Notes under the pieces: generated by a model | Seen by the model: only the letters and a program-made list of their open reading frames with translations | Told to the model about the DNA's origin: nothing | Database searches by the model: none | Translations under genes and position numbers: made by a program | In this document: positions 20,710-30,916 of the stretch, piece by piece | How the letters are laid out: the number at the start of each line of letters is the position of its first letter | How positions within the stretch are numbered: the first letter of the stretch is position 1 | NCBI GenBank assembly: GCA_900473805.1 | Contig: UCMS01000014.1 | Span: 307,103 to 371,102, forward strand | Source of the DNA: Hyphomicrobiales bacterium | GTDB lineage: Bacteria; Pseudomonadota; Alphaproteobacteria; Rhizobiales; Rhizobiaceae | DNA: 64,000 bases | Reading direction: 5' to 3'

Positions 20710-21606
20710 GTGAACTGGATCACCAACTATGTGCGCCCGCGCATCAATTCCATGCTGGGTCGCCGCGAAGTTCCGGAAAACCTCTGGATCAAGTGCCCGG
20801 AAACGGGCGAGATGGTCTTCCATAAGGACCTGGAAGAGAACAAGTGGGTGATCCCGGCTTCGGGCTATCACATGAAGATGCCGGCCAAGGCTCGCCTGAC
20901 CGACCTCTTCGACGGTGGCCAGTACGAGGCCCTGCCGCAGCCGAAGGTCGCGCAGGATCCGCTGAAGTTCCGCGATTCCAAGAAATACACGGATCGTCTG
21001 AAGGACAGTCGTCTGAAGACCGACCAGGAAGACACGATCGTCGCCGGCGTCGGCACGGTTCAGGGCCTGAAGCTCGTCGCGGTCGTGCATGAATTCAATT
21101 TCATGGGTGGCTCGCTTGGCATTGCCGCCGGCGAAGCGATCGTGAAGGCATTCGAACGCGCCATCAAGGAAAAGTGCCCGCTGGTCATGTTCCCGGCTTC
21201 GGGCGGTGCCCGCATGCAGGAGGGTATTCTTTCCCTCATGCAGCTGCCGCGCACGACGGTTGCCGTCGATATGCTAAAGGAAGCCGGCCAGCCCTATATC
21301 GTGGTCCTCACCAACCCGACCACGGGCGGCGTGACGGCCTCATACGCCATGCTGGGCGATCTCCACATTGCAGAACCCGGTGCCGAGATCTGCTTTGCCG
21401 GCAAGCGCGTCATCGAACAGACGATCCGCGAAAAGCTTCCCGAAGGCTTCCAGACCTCGGAATACCTCTTGGAACACGGCATGGTCGACATGGTCGTCAA
21501 GCGTCACGATATCCCGGACACGCTGGCGCGCGTCCTAAAAATCATGACCAAGCGTCCGGCCAATGACACCGCAGTCGCGGTGTCGGCCACCAAGGCATCG
21601 GCCTGA
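20710..21606 (+). CDS. accD: Acetyl-CoA carboxylase carboxyltransferase subunit beta, zinc ribbon degenerate
   Basis: AccD, with AccA, transfers the carboxyl group from biotin to acetyl-CoA, the first committed step of fatty acid synthesis. The 298-residue product has the carboxyltransferase core with [30 protein letters not shown] and [17 protein letters not shown]. The start is GTG at 20710 with AGGAG upstream. Odd feature: the N-terminal zinc ribbon of E. coli AccD needs four cysteines, but here the region reads [11 protein letters not shown] and [12 protein letters not shown], so only Cys29 remains. This loss is shared by other rhizobial AccD proteins as far as I recall, so the enzyme is probably active. 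Confidence 0.97.
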   Translation: MNWITNYVRPRINSMLGRREVPENLWIKCPETGEMVFHKDLEENKWVIPASGYHMKMPAKARLTDLFDGGQYEALPQPKVAQDPLKFRDSKKYTDRLKDSRLKTDQEDTIVAGVGTVQGLKLVAVVHEFNFMGGSLGIAAGEAIVKAFERAIKEKCPLVMFPASGGARMQEGILSLMQLPRTTVAVDMLKEAGQPYIVVLTNPTTGGVTASYAMLGDLHIAEPGAEICFAGKRVIEQTIREKLPEGFQTSEYLLEHGMVDMVVKRHDIPDTLARVLKIMTKRPANDTAVAVSATKASA

Positions 21607-21645
21607 ATTTAATAGCGTCGAGGCCGCGGCAGCGGGACAAACGTG

Positions 21646-22986
21646 ATGACAGCCCCCATCGTCAGCCTGGCCGATGCAGAGATCGAAAAGCTCCTGGGGT
21701 TACACCCCAAGGGATACGATCTCTCGCTCGACCGTATCCGCCGTCTGCTCGACGTGCTGGGCAATCCGCAAACAAAGCTGCCGCCCGTAATTCATGTGGC
21801 CGGCACAAATGGCAAGGGGTCGGCAACGGCCTTCTGCCGGGCCCTTCTGGAAGCACAGGGGCTTTCGGTCCACGTGCATACGTCGCCGCATCTCGTACGC
21901 TGGCACGAACGCTATCGCTTGGGAGTGAAGGGCGATCCCGGCAAGTTTGTCGATGACGCACTCTTCGCCGATGCCTTGCGGCGCGTCGCCGATGCCAATG
22001 AGGGCAAACCGATCACCGTCTTCGAGATTCTGACGGCCGTGACCTTCATTCTGTTCTCCGAACAGCCCGCTGATGTCGCGGTGATCGAGGTGGGGCTCGG
22101 CGGGCGCTTCGATGCGACCAATGTCATCGATAAGCCGGCCGTATCGATCATCCAGCCGATCTCCCTTGATCACCAGGCCTATCTCGGTGATCGCGTCGAA
22201 CTGATCGCAGCGGAAAAGGCCGGGATCATGAAGCGCGGTGTCCCGGTGGTCATCGGTCACCAGGAATTCGACGGTGCAAAGGATGTTCTGATCAGCACCG
22301 CCGAGCGCCTCGGCTGCCCGCTCACGGTCTTCAGTCAGGATTTTCTCGGCTATGAAGAGTTCGGTCGCCTCGTCTATCAGGACGAATTCGGCTTGATGGA
22401 TCTGCCACTTCCCCGCCTTCCCGGCAGACACCAGATCGGCAATGCGGCAACGGCCATTCGTGCGGTAAAGGCGGCAGGTTTCGCCGTGACGGATCAGATT
22501 GCGGAAAAAGCGATGTTGTCTGTCGAATGGCCGGGACGTTTGCAGCGCCTGACGGACGGTGCGCTCGTTGACCACGCACCTGCAGGGGCGGAGATCTGGT
22601 TGGATGGCGGACACAATCCCGGAGCAGGCGAGGTGATCGCCGAAGCCATGGCCGCCATGGAAGAAAAACAGGCGCGTCCGTTGCATCTGATCGTCGGCAT
22701 GATCAACACCAAGGACCCGATCGGCTACTTCCGCGCCTTCATCGACATTGCCCACGATGTCTATACGGTGCCGATAGAGGGCTCCGATGTTGGCCTCGAT
22801 CCTGTCGCTCTGGCGCAGTCCGCGGCAGAAGCCGGACTGAAAGCCCTGCCGATGAGTTCTGTGGCTCAGGCACTGGATGCCATATGTGCCCGCAGTGCCG
22901 ATTCGATCCCGCCGCGCATCATGATCGGCGGCTCATTGTATCTGGCAGGCAATGTCTTGGCCGAAAACGGCTCCATTCCCACATGA
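21646..22986 (+). CDS. folC: Bifunctional folylpolyglutamate synthase / dihydrofolate synthase
   Basis: FolC joins glutamate to dihydropteroate and lengthens the glutamate tail of folates. The 446-residue product has the P-loop VIHVAGTNGKGSATAF, HTSPHLVRWHERYRL, VGLGGRFDATNV, and the C-terminal ligase domain with DGGHNPGA. ATG at 21646 is preferred; a GTG one codon upstream is also in frame. It closes the trpFBA-accD-folC run and ends in a strong terminator. accD-folC beside trpBA is the usual rhizobial order. Confidence 0.95.
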   Translation: MTAPIVSLADAEIEKLLGLHPKGYDLSLDRIRRLLDVLGNPQTKLPPVIHVAGTNGKGSATAFCRALLEAQGLSVHVHTSPHLVRWHERYRLGVKGDPGKFVDDALFADALRRVADANEGKPITVFEILTAVTFILFSEQPADVAVIEVGLGGRFDATNVIDKPAVSIIQPISLDHQAYLGDRVELIAAEKAGIMKRGVPVVIGHQEFDGAKDVLISTAERLGCPLTVFSQDFLGYEEFGRLVYQDEFGLMDLPLPRLPGRHQIGNAATAIRAVKAAGFAVTDQIAEKAMLSVEWPGRLQRLTDGALVDHAPAGAEIWLDGGHNPGAGEVIAEAMAAMEEKQARPLHLIVGMINTKDPIGYFRAFIDIAHDVYTVPIEGSDVGLDPVALAQSAAEAGLKALPMSSVAQALDAICARSADSIPPRIMIGGSLYLAGNVLAENGSIPT

Positions 22987-23015
22987 AAAAAGCCCGGGCA
23001 AAACCGGGCTTTTTT
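22986..23015. terminator. Bidirectional intrinsic terminator between folC and trxA
   Basis: AAAAAAGCCCGG / CCGGGCTTTTTT form a perfect 12-base repeat with a six-base loop (GCAAAA). A and T tracts flank the G/C core on both strands, so it can serve folC (plus) and trxA (minus). Confidence 0.93.
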
Positions 23016-23038
23016 GTCTTCACAATCAGTCGTGAAGC

Positions 23039-23359
23039 TCAGGCGGCGCCGGCAATCCAGCTGGTGAGGGCAGTCTTGGGCGCTGCACCCACCTTGATGT
23101 CGGCCACTTCGCCGCCCTTGAAGACGGCAAGGGTGGGGATCGAGCGGACGCCGAACTGGGCAGCCAGTTCCGGGTTCTCATCAATGTTGAGCTTGGCGAT
23201 CTTCACCTTGCCGGCCATTTCGTTGGAAATTTCCTCAAGGCTCGGCGCGATCATCTTGCAGGGGCCGCACCATTCCGCCCAGAAATCAACGACGACCGGT
23301 TCGGACGCGTTGAGAACCTCTGCCTGGAAATTGGATTTGTCGACTTTCACGGTAGCCAT
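23039..23359 (-). CDS. trxA: Thioredoxin 1
   Basis: TrxA is the general cytoplasmic dithiol-disulfide reductant, reduced by thioredoxin reductase. The 106-residue protein begins [20 protein letters not shown] and has the active site WCGPC at 30-34 and the cis-proline region [15 protein letters not shown] longer frame upstream exists, but ATG at 23359 has an AGGAG-type ribosome site (AAGGAGAGCCCC) just before it and fits the family. It follows addA by 73 bases on the same strand, the usual rhizobial order, and may have its own promoter. Confidence 0.97.
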   Translation of the reverse strand: MATVKVDKSNFQAEVLNASEPVVVDFWAEWCGPCKMIAPSLEEISNEMAGKVKIAKLNIDENPELAAQFGVRSIPTLAVFKGGEVADIKVGAAPKTALTSWIAGAA

Positions 23360-23432
23360 GGGGCTCTCCTTATAGAACTTGAATTGACTAGATATGTGAT
23401 GCCGCGTCGCGACTATTTCAATATGCGGTATC

Positions 23433-26400
23433 TCACGATGTTTGGAGGTCGGCAAGGGACCGTGCGAGCAGCTCATCCCTAAGGGCGATGACGGCCCCGG
23501 TTTCCGTGTAGATGAGCCAGCATTCGATCGCCTTGCTGGGATATAGGGGTTGCAGGATCTCGCGGTAGATAGCCAGCTGGGCGCGATGCGAAAGAGGGGC
23601 GCCGGCTGCATCCCGCGGTGGTTTGCGATTGGTCTTGTAGTCCGCAATTACGACCTTGTCGGAAAGCACAGCCATGCGGTCGAGGCGACCCGAAACGGCG
23701 CGCTGTTCGCCGCGTAGCACCAGCGTCCCCATCACGGAAACTTCTGCCTGGCTGTTCTCGCCGAAGAGCGGGGCGAGTTGCGGATTTTCGAGGACCGACA
23801 AGACTGTCGAGACCAGCCTTTCGCGTTCGGGAGCCGGCCAGAAACGGGCTGCACGACTGGCATAACGCTCCGCTGCATCGGCCCATTCTGCTTGCGGCAC
23901 CTCGGGAAGATTTTGCAGCATGCGATGGATGAGACGGCCACGCTGCAGCGCGATGTCCGGTTTCTCGTCCGACGCGAAGAGCGCCGAGGCGGTGATCATG
24001 TCTTCGCTGTCATCATCGACCAGAATGCTACCCGCAGTCGAAGGGCTCAAGGGTCTGGGGAGCTGAACGGGCGGGGGAAGGGGCCGCCAAAGGGTCGGCG
24101 GCAGATCGATGTCAGCCTGTTCTTCGTTGAGCTCCGGCGCCTGGGGAAATTCGCGACCTGCATTCTGCACACTCCAGCGGATGCCGCTCCATGTGCCATC
24201 CGGTCCCTGATACTCCATCGGGACGCAGCGGGATTCATCTGTCTTGAGGGCATCCAGGATCATCCTGTGCCAGATATCTCCGGGATCGTTCACTCCCCGG
24301 TACCCGGCGATGATCAATCGGTCGGCGGCCCGTGTCATCGCCACATAGAGCAACCGACGATATTCCTCCTCCGCCAGCATCCTCAGCCTTTCGGTGTCTC
24401 GCTGTGTCAGGGAATTCGTCAACGTCTTGCTTGGGATCCAGAAGGGTGTCGCGACACCGTCTTCCGCTTCCAGCAGGCGAAACTTTGCCAGGTGATTGCT
24501 GTTGAACGGCTTGGAACCCCCATCGACGAGGAAAACGACTGGCGCCTCGAGCCCTTTGGAGGCGTGAACCGTCATGATGCGGACCTCGTTCCGCTCCTTG
24601 TCTTGCTCCCGCTTCACCTCCGGTGCTTCCATTTCCAGCGTCGAAACGAAGGATTGCAGACCAGGCAATCCGGCGGTCTCGAAGGCCAATGCGAAACTCA
24701 GGAACTCGTCCAGAATGTCGCTGACCTCGGAGCCAAGCCGCGCGAGATAGGCTTTCCGGCCCTGATGGTTCCCGAGCACTCGGGCAAAGAAATCGTGCAC
24801 TGAGAATGCCCGCGACTGCTCGAAGAGTGCGCTGAGACGGTCGAAGGTCCGCCGCCAGGGCGAATCTTCCGGCTCCGCCTGCTTCTTCAACCGGTGCCAA
24901 AGGCTCTCGCCCTCGGGCCGCTCGGCAGCGAGCATCAGGAGATCGTCCTCTCCGTGGTTGAAGAGCGGGCACTTCAAGAGAGCTGCGAGAGAAAGGTCGT
25001 CGTTCGGTAGCAGCATGAAGCGGCCCAGGGCCAGCATGTCCTGAACCGCAATATGGCTCGTCAGCTTCAAGCGGTCTGCCCCGGCCACCGGAATATTGTA
25101 GGGGCGCTTTAGGGCACGGGTGAGTGAGTTGACGAAACTGTCGCGCTTGCGCACGAGCACGAGGATGTCGCCCGGACGAATGAGGCGCGCTTCTCCGTCC
25201 TCGATGATCGTCTGGCGCCCGACCATATCTCGGATCTGGTGGGCAATTCGACGCGCGAGCACGGCGGACGGAGCACTTTCCGGAGTCGCATCGAAGGGCG
25301 CTGTCCAGTCCTCGGTCTTCTCCTGTTTTTCCGCAGCGATCATATCCCAGACATCGACGATTCCGGGCTGCCCGATCCGGCTCGAACGGTGAACGACATC
25401 GTCACCTGCCGCGCTCAGGCCACGCCGATTTTCGGCGGGTTGAAAGACGTGATCGACAGCTTGCAGGACCGATTCGGTGGAGCGGAAGGACAAGGGCAGC
25501 CGCACAGCGTTGAATGTCTGGCCGCTTTGGGACACTGCTGCCTGTGTCTGCTTCGCCTCGGCCGAAAACTGTTCTGGCCGGGCCCCCTGGAAGGAGTAGA
25601 TCGACTGTTTCTCGTCACCCACGGCGAAAAATGTCCGGATACCGGATTTCGCGCTGGCGCCGCTGAAGAAATCCTCGCGCAGCGAGCGGATCACGGCCCA
25701 CTGGATCGGACTCGTGTCTTGCGCTTCGTCGACGAGAATATGATCGATCCCTTGGTCCAGCTTGTAGTGGACCCACGCACCAACGTCACTGCGGGTCAGA
25801 AGCTGAGCGGTTCTGACAATCAGGTCTTCGAAGTCGAGCTGCGATCGCCGCTTCTTCAGCTCTTCATAGTCGGCGTCCAGCCGGAAGCCCAAGGTCAGTG
25901 CCGCCTTGGTGGCCTCGTACATGCGAAAGATCCGCAACCGGTCGCGCTTGGCAACGACGTGCTCTCGCGCGGCAGTGACGGCATCGCGAAGCTCCGGTGC
26001 CGCTTTCGTCATGGCGGCGGCAATCAGCGAACTGTCCGCCTTGGGGCTTTCTGTTCCCGTCAAGAAAGCGCTGTCGATGAGGCTGACCCGCACCAAAGGA
26101 TCGGTTTCTAAGAGCGCCCGTTCGAGGGTCTCGGCAACGGCTCGGACCTTCTCCCCGCCCTTCTCCAGCGCAAGGCGGATGTAATGGGCAAAGCTCGGAC
26201 CCGAAAGTCCGTCGAGGGGCCAGTAATCCTCAGCTCGGCTAAGTTCAGTCTCTGTCGGCAAAATGCCGAAGCGCTGCCGGAGGGCTGGCTCCAGCCCTCC
26301 CAACTTGCCTGCCAGGCGGCGGAACTCGCGGATCGCATGGCGGTTTGCCACGATATCCCCGATCAGACTTTCCAAACCGCTCTCGTCAGCAATACTGAGG

Positions 26401-26996
26401 ACCCGAGAGAAAGCCTCTGCAAGAGAGGCATCGTTTTCCGTCGAGGTCGCCGTGAGCAATGACCGTCTCGCTTCCGACAGCACGGTCACGGCAGCGCGGT
26501 CATCCAGCACGTTGAAATGCCCGGCAACGTTCGCCTCCAGTGGAAACTGATGCAGAAGCGCCTCGCAGAAGGCGTGAATGGTCTGGATCTTCAGTCCACC
26601 GGGCGTTTCGAGCGCCTTGGCAAACAACCGGCGCGCCGCCGCGAGTGTCGCACGATCCGGCTGTCTCTGCTCGATCCTGGCGATCCGCTTCGAGAGTTCC
26701 GCGTCGTCGAGCGTCGCCCATTCGGCGAGGCGCTGGAACACGCGGTTCGACATTTCCGAAGCGGCGGCCTTGGTATAGGTCAGGCAAAGGATCGAGGACG
26801 GGCGGGCACCGGCCAGCAGCAGCCGGATCACCCGCTGCGTCAATACATGCGTTTTCCCTGAGCCGGCATTGGCAGACACCCACGCCGACTGGCCCGGATG
26901 CGAAGCGCGTGATTGCGCAAGCGTGGTCCAGTCCAGCCAAACCGCCGGATCGCTGCTGCTCGGCAGCGCACCGATGTCGAGACCCGTCTCAGTCAT
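23433..26996 (-). CDS. addA: Double-strand break repair helicase-nuclease AddA
   Basis: AddA and AddB form the alphaproteobacterial counterpart of RecBCD, resecting double-strand ends for RecA. The 1187-residue product is a UvrD-type superfamily 1 helicase with Walker [10 protein letters not shown] at 41-49, [31 protein letters not shown] and [19 protein letters not shown] motif V. The C-terminal PD-(D/E)XK nuclease has [24 protein letters not shown]. The ATG at 26996 overlaps the addB stop by eight bases, so translation is coupled; a longer frame upstream lies inside addB. Confidence 0.96.
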   Translation of the reverse strand: MTETGLDIGALPSSSDPAVWLDWTTLAQSRASHPGQSAWVSANAGSGKTHVLTQRVIRLLLAGARPSSILCLTYTKAAASEMSNRVFQRLAEWATLDDAELSKRIARIEQRQPDRATLAAARRLFAKALETPGGLKIQTIHAFCEALLHQFPLEANVAGHFNVLDDRAAVTVLSEARRSLLTATSTENDASLAEAFSRVLSIADESGLESLIGDIVANRHAIREFRRLAGKLGGLEPALRQRFGILPTETELSRAEDYWPLDGLSGPSFAHYIRLALEKGGEKVRAVAETLERALLETDPLVRVSLIDSAFLTGTESPKADSSLIAAAMTKAAPELRDAVTAAREHVVAKRDRLRIFRMYEATKAALTLGFRLDADYEELKKRRSQLDFEDLIVRTAQLLTRSDVGAWVHYKLDQGIDHILVDEAQDTSPIQWAVIRSLREDFFSGASAKSGIRTFFAVGDEKQSIYSFQGARPEQFSAEAKQTQAAVSQSGQTFNAVRLPLSFRSTESVLQAVDHVFQPAENRRGLSAAGDDVVHRSSRIGQPGIVDVWDMIAAEKQEKTEDWTAPFDATPESAPSAVLARRIAHQIRDMVGRQTIIEDGEARLIRPGDILVLVRKRDSFVNSLTRALKRPYNIPVAGADRLKLTSHIAVQDMLALGRFMLLPNDDLSLAALLKCPLFNHGEDDLLMLAAERPEGESLWHRLKKQAEPEDSPWRRTFDRLSALFEQSRAFSVHDFFARVLGNHQGRKAYLARLGSEVSDILDEFLSFALAFETAGLPGLQSFVSTLEMEAPEVKREQDKERNEVRIMTVHASKGLEAPVVFLVDGGSKPFNSNHLAKFRLLEAEDGVATPFWIPSKTLTNSLTQRDTERLRMLAEEEYRRLLYVAMTRAADRLIIAGYRGVNDPGDIWHRMILDALKTDESRCVPMEYQGPDGTWSGIRWSVQNAGREFPQAPELNEEQADIDLPPTLWRPLPPPVQLPRPLSPSTAGSILVDDDSEDMITASALFASDEKPDIALQRGRLIHRMLQNLPEVPQAEWADAAERYASRAARFWPAPERERLVSTVLSVLENPQLAPLFGENSQAEVSVMGTLVLRGEQRAVSGRLDRMAVLSDKVVIADYKTNRKPPRDAAGAPLSHRAQLAIYREILQPLYPSKAIECWLIYTETGAVIALRDELLARSLADLQTS

Positions 26997-29900
26997 CGGC
27001 ACTTGTCTCCTCGGTATCGGCCGTCGACCATTCGGCAACGCGCGCGAGGTGATCATACTCGCCGCCATAACTGTTCTGTTCAGCCGGAATAAGCCGCGAG
27101 ACATAACCCCGCTCGCCGCTATGAAGTGCGGCCACGAAACGTCCGAGTTCCTCCACGGCCTGCGTGGCCAAGTCGGCCGCCGATTTCTTGTTGTCGCCGC
27201 GCCCGTTGAGCTCATTGTTGATCTGATCGACGCTAAACCGATCGCCGGGTCTCAGGCGAACATAGATCAGATTGTCGGGCCGTATCTGCCCAGCAGGTTT
27301 GAAGGCGCCTTCGAGCAGAGCGGCGGCTTCGAGGGCCAGCTGTGGGTCGAGCAGGCTGCGTGCCTGCGCGACGCTCGGTGCCAGTCCGGTCTTGTAATCG
27401 ATGATGTCGGCATGACCGGCGCCTTTCAGGTCGATCCGGTCGGCAATGCCGCTGATGGTGATACCCACCGGCTCCAGCACGACATTTCCCCGCACTTCCG
27501 TGAGGATGCGCTTCAACTCCGGTCGCCGCCGCCGCTCCCAAGCGACGAACTCGGCTGCAACGGAATAGAATCGCTGCCGCCACACGACGTCGAGATGCAA
27601 TGGCAGGGCCTCTTTCAGGAATTCCTCATCGGTGATGCCGCGAAGGATATCAATGGCATCCAGGCGGAGGGGATCGTGGTTCTCCCGCACGAACCGATCC
27701 ACGATGCGGTGATAGAGCGTGCCACGCTCAGCGGCACCCGGATCCTGGTTGAACGTCTCGACGGCATCGAGCCGCAGGATCCGCCGGGCATAAGTCGCAT
27801 AGGGATCGCGCCGAAAGCGACCGACCTCGGAGAAACTGAAGGAGCGGGGCTGAAGCTCCAGTCGCGGGCGGGGGGAGGGGCGTTGGGCCGGCGCCTGGCT
27901 CTCTCCCTGGTCGATGAGATCGGCGTAGCGCCGAAAGATCTGGCCACGACGCCTCATGGCTTCCTCAAGTGCAGGCCCGCCAAGCGCCTTTAGGCGCTGG
28001 AGCCAGCGCGAGGCCACCGTCGGCGCAGAGCCCTGCCGAAGCGCGCGGCTGAAAATGAGTTTCCGTGTGCCGCACGCCATTTGGAAGTCATGAGCGACTT
28101 GACCGGTCTGTCGCTCGGGCGGTTCCAGGCCGATGTCGGTCTTCATCATGCGTGACAGGAAGGGGTTGTTCTGCGTCTGGCCCGGCCAGCTCCCCTCGTT
28201 CATGCCGCCGATCACCATCATGTCCACATTCTGTAGGCGTGCTTCAAGCGTACCGAAGATGAAGACCCGTGGATGCCGCATCGCCCGCGGTTTGACCGCC
28301 TGGCCGGCCATCAGTGCCGTGAGGATGTCCACCCATTGCGATCCATCGGCCTCGATCTGCCCGTCGGCCTCCATCACCTGGCCCAGCAATTGCGCCAATG
28401 TGTCGCCGCCCTCATTGCCCCAGAGTGCGGCAAGATCCTGCCGGTCATCAATGCAGACGGCTTCCAGGACACGCCCGGTTCTTTCAGCCCAGTCAGTCAG
28501 CGTGAAACTCTGCGTCAGCGCCGTTCCGTCGACAGAACGAATGACAGCGGACACGAGGGGTTCTGCAGCAGCCGTAATGTTGTGTGCCAACACCCGTGCC
28601 AGTTCGATGTCTTCGGGTGAAACCGAGAGTCGCCATTGCGGCTTATGCCGATCCGTCAGGTGCTCCGCCAGTCCTTGCTCGAAAAGGATCTTCATCTCGG
28701 CCAGATCGAGCACTCGGCTGCCCCCGCGCAGGGCGATGACTTCGAGTGCGTCTGCCGCCCTGCGCATGTCAGTTTCCGAAAGGCCGAACCGAGCTAGCGG
28801 ATGCTTGATCAGCGAAACGATCGGGACGGGATCGCCCGGTCTCAGGCAGGCTTCGGCGACGATCTGTGTCAGGGTGGCGGCCAGCATCCCGGTCAGGGGC
28901 GTACCCGCCGAATCATCCGCCTCGATCCCGAAGCGGGCCAGCTCCGACATGACGCGACGGGCCAAAGCGCGATCCGGCGTGATCAGCGCAACGCGGCTCT
29001 CGGGGCTGTCAGCCTCCTCCAGCCCGAGACGGAGCGCAATCGCGATGGCCGTGGCCTCTTCACGCTCGTTCGCCGCCTCGATCAGGGCAACGTCTTGAAA
29101 AGCGGAGAGCACGCGCTCGGTCGCAAAATCGTCGCGCCAGGATTTCCAGGTATCGGTCGCTTCCGCCGGCGCCATGGCGCGCGACAATATCTCCGCGCGA
29201 TCTTCGAGAACAGGTTCGGCATGCGCGAGTGAAACGATATCGGCACGCTCCAGCGCCATGTGCCGGAGCAATTGCGCGAGGCCGTATTGCGGATGCCCCC
29301 GAAGGGCAGGGTTCGGTGCGATCAAGGAAGAGCCGCGGTCATGCAGCTTCTGCCAATCCTCGTCCGGCATCTGCTGATCAAGTCCCGGCAGCACGACCAC
29401 ACCAGTCTCGCGCTCGGCAATGGCCGCAATCAGCTCGGCCGCTGCAGGGATGGAACCCGTCGAGCCGGCCACGATGATCGGCCCCGTCGATCCAGTCCGC
29501 CGGATGCGCTCGGCCTCCGCCCGCAACACCGCATCGCGATGGCGCGCAGGTGACGACCGCATCAGTTCCTTCAGGCGCTCGGGCCAGAAAGTCGTGGCAA
29601 TCTTCAGGAATTCGAGCGTCAGTTGCCACCACGATCCGAAATCCGCCGATTGCAGATTGTTCAGGTTCTCCCAGTTGCAGCCTTCCGTCTCGGCCGCCTC
29701 GATGAGTTCGACCAGCGCACGTGCCAGCCAGACCGCATCTGCCGGACTTGCGGGTGCGACAAGCGGCGTGTCGCTATGGATCGAGCGCACGATCTCCGGC
29801 AATTGATTGCGCCACGCCAGGATGAGCCGTGCCAATTCAAGCAGCATCACCGTGCCGCTGACGGGCGGTGCAAGGTCCATCAGCAGGGGCGCGTCCCGAT

Positions 29901-30174
29901 CGAAAAAGCCACTGTCATCGTCGGTTTCGCCGAGCGGCCGGATATGGGGCAGGATCGCGGACCGTCCGCCGAGAAGATCGACGAACTCCGATCGGAGCAC
30001 ACGGGCGGCCCGTCGTGTCGGCACAAGAATGGTTACCTTGGCCAGGGAGAGTGGATCTTCTGCATTGTAGCGATAGCCGTCCACCAGGCTCCCGTCGAGC
30101 AGCGCATGCGTCAGCGTCTTGAGGAAGGGCCGCCCTGACGGGATGGTGAAAACGCGGGGAAGCTCCGCAGCCAC
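26989..30174 (-). CDS. addB: Double-strand break repair protein AddB
   Basis: AddB is the second subunit of the AddAB helicase-nuclease. The 1061-residue product has an N-terminal inactivated-helicase-like region (PRVFTIPSGRPFLKTLTHALL, then VTILVPTRRAARVLRSEFVDLLGG) and a C-terminal nuclease-like domain with GIADRIDLKGAGHADIIDYKTG. The start is GTG at 30174, three bases after the stop of the nucleotidyltransferase gene and preceded by GAGGG; the frame extends further upstream but inside that gene. The alphaproteobacterial AddB differs in its N-terminal part from the Bacillus protein, which fits here. Confidence 0.94.
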   Translation of the reverse strand: MAAELPRVFTIPSGRPFLKTLTHALLDGSLVDGYRYNAEDPLSLAKVTILVPTRRAARVLRSEFVDLLGGRSAILPHIRPLGETDDDSGFFDRDAPLLMDLAPPVSGTVMLLELARLILAWRNQLPEIVRSIHSDTPLVAPASPADAVWLARALVELIEAAETEGCNWENLNNLQSADFGSWWQLTLEFLKIATTFWPERLKELMRSSPARHRDAVLRAEAERIRRTGSTGPIIVAGSTGSIPAAAELIAAIAERETGVVVLPGLDQQMPDEDWQKLHDRGSSLIAPNPALRGHPQYGLAQLLRHMALERADIVSLAHAEPVLEDRAEILSRAMAPAEATDTWKSWRDDFATERVLSAFQDVALIEAANEREEATAIAIALRLGLEEADSPESRVALITPDRALARRVMSELARFGIEADDSAGTPLTGMLAATLTQIVAEACLRPGDPVPIVSLIKHPLARFGLSETDMRRAADALEVIALRGGSRVLDLAEMKILFEQGLAEHLTDRHKPQWRLSVSPEDIELARVLAHNITAAAEPLVSAVIRSVDGTALTQSFTLTDWAERTGRVLEAVCIDDRQDLAALWGNEGGDTLAQLLGQVMEADGQIEADGSQWVDILTALMAGQAVKPRAMRHPRVFIFGTLEARLQNVDMMVIGGMNEGSWPGQTQNNPFLSRMMKTDIGLEPPERQTGQVAHDFQMACGTRKLIFSRALRQGSAPTVASRWLQRLKALGGPALEEAMRRRGQIFRRYADLIDQGESQAPAQRPSPRPRLELQPRSFSFSEVGRFRRDPYATYARRILRLDAVETFNQDPGAAERGTLYHRIVDRFVRENHDPLRLDAIDILRGITDEEFLKEALPLHLDVVWRQRFYSVAAEFVAWERRRRPELKRILTEVRGNVVLEPVGITISGIADRIDLKGAGHADIIDYKTGLAPSVAQARSLLDPQLALEAAALLEGAFKPAGQIRPDNLIYVRLRPGDRFSVDQINNELNGRGDNKKSAADLATQAVEELGRFVAALHSGERGYVSRLIPAEQNSYGGEYDHLARVAEWSTADTEETSADD

Positions 30175-30176
30175 GC

Positions 30177-30911
30177 TCAGCCCTCCGGTAAAGCGCGACG
30201 GATCATTGCCTCTGCCGGTGCAATCGCATCCGGGGTGCCGACCGTCAACCAATGCCCGTTCAGCCGCTCGCCGAAGAGGCGCCGTGCCGCAATCGCCCGA
30301 TCGAAATAGATATTCAGGTTGAAGGGCTCTTCGGGTGCATCTGACAGAAGCGTCGGCATCATCACGAGCGCGCCGGCATAGACAACGGGATCGGGATCGC
30401 CTGCACGAAAGCGCGTGAGCGCACCGTCAGCCGCCATGGAAAAATCGTTCTTGCCGTTGTGTCCGGTCGTTCGGCTCTCTTCGACACAAAGCATCGCCAT
30501 GTCCATCGTGGCGGCGTTGAAACGCCTGCCCAATCGGACGAGATTGGAGGGATGGTCTTTGGGTTCGCCGATCCAGAAAAGATCGGCATTCATCACCAGG
30601 GCCGGCGCTTCTGAATTGAGGTAGCGGAGCCCGCGGGCAAGTCCGCCCCCCGAATCCATCAGGCGCTCGCGCTCGTCGGAAATGATGACATCCAGTCCTT
30701 CGACCGTTCCAAGATGCCGCTCCATCTGGTCTGCGTGATGGTGGACATTGACCACCACAGTGGTCACCCCGGCTTCCCGCAGTGCGTCGAGTGCATAATC
30801 GATCATCGCCTTGCCACCGATCTGTACCAGCGGCTTCGGTGTCTTCTCGGTGATGGGTCGCATCCGCGTGCCGAGGCCGGCCGCGAGTACCATGGCTTGG
30901 GTGATGGGCAT
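30177..30911 (-). CDS. murU: Sugar-1-phosphate nucleotidyltransferase, MurU-like
   Basis: The 244-residue protein has the NTP-transferase fold: MVLAAGLGTRMRPITEKTPKPLVQIGGKAMIDYALD at the N-terminus, with the nucleotide loop GLGTRMRP and the lysine of TPKPL, and LVMNADLFW as the metal-binding site. MurU converts MurNAc-1-phosphate to UDP-MurNAc in a peptidoglycan-recycling bypass in Pseudomonas; its partner AmgK is an aminoglycoside-phosphotransferase-like sugar kinase. The gene upstream here encodes such a kinase domain, which favours MurU over a GDP-mannose or glucose-1-phosphate enzyme. The substrate assignment is inferred from context. ATG at 30911 is five bases after the fusion gene stop. 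Confidence 0.8.
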   Translation of the reverse strand: MPITQAMVLAAGLGTRMRPITEKTPKPLVQIGGKAMIDYALDALREAGVTTVVVNVHHHADQMERHLGTVEGLDVIISDERERLMDSGGGLARGLRYLNSEAPALVMNADLFWIGEPKDHPSNLVRLGRRFNAATMDMAMLCVEESRTTGHNGKNDFSMAADGALTRFRAGDPDPVVYAGALVMMPTLLSDAPEEPFNLNIYFDRAIAARRLFGERLNGHWLTVGTPDAIAPAEAMIRRALPEG

Positions 30912-30916
30912 GTGGC

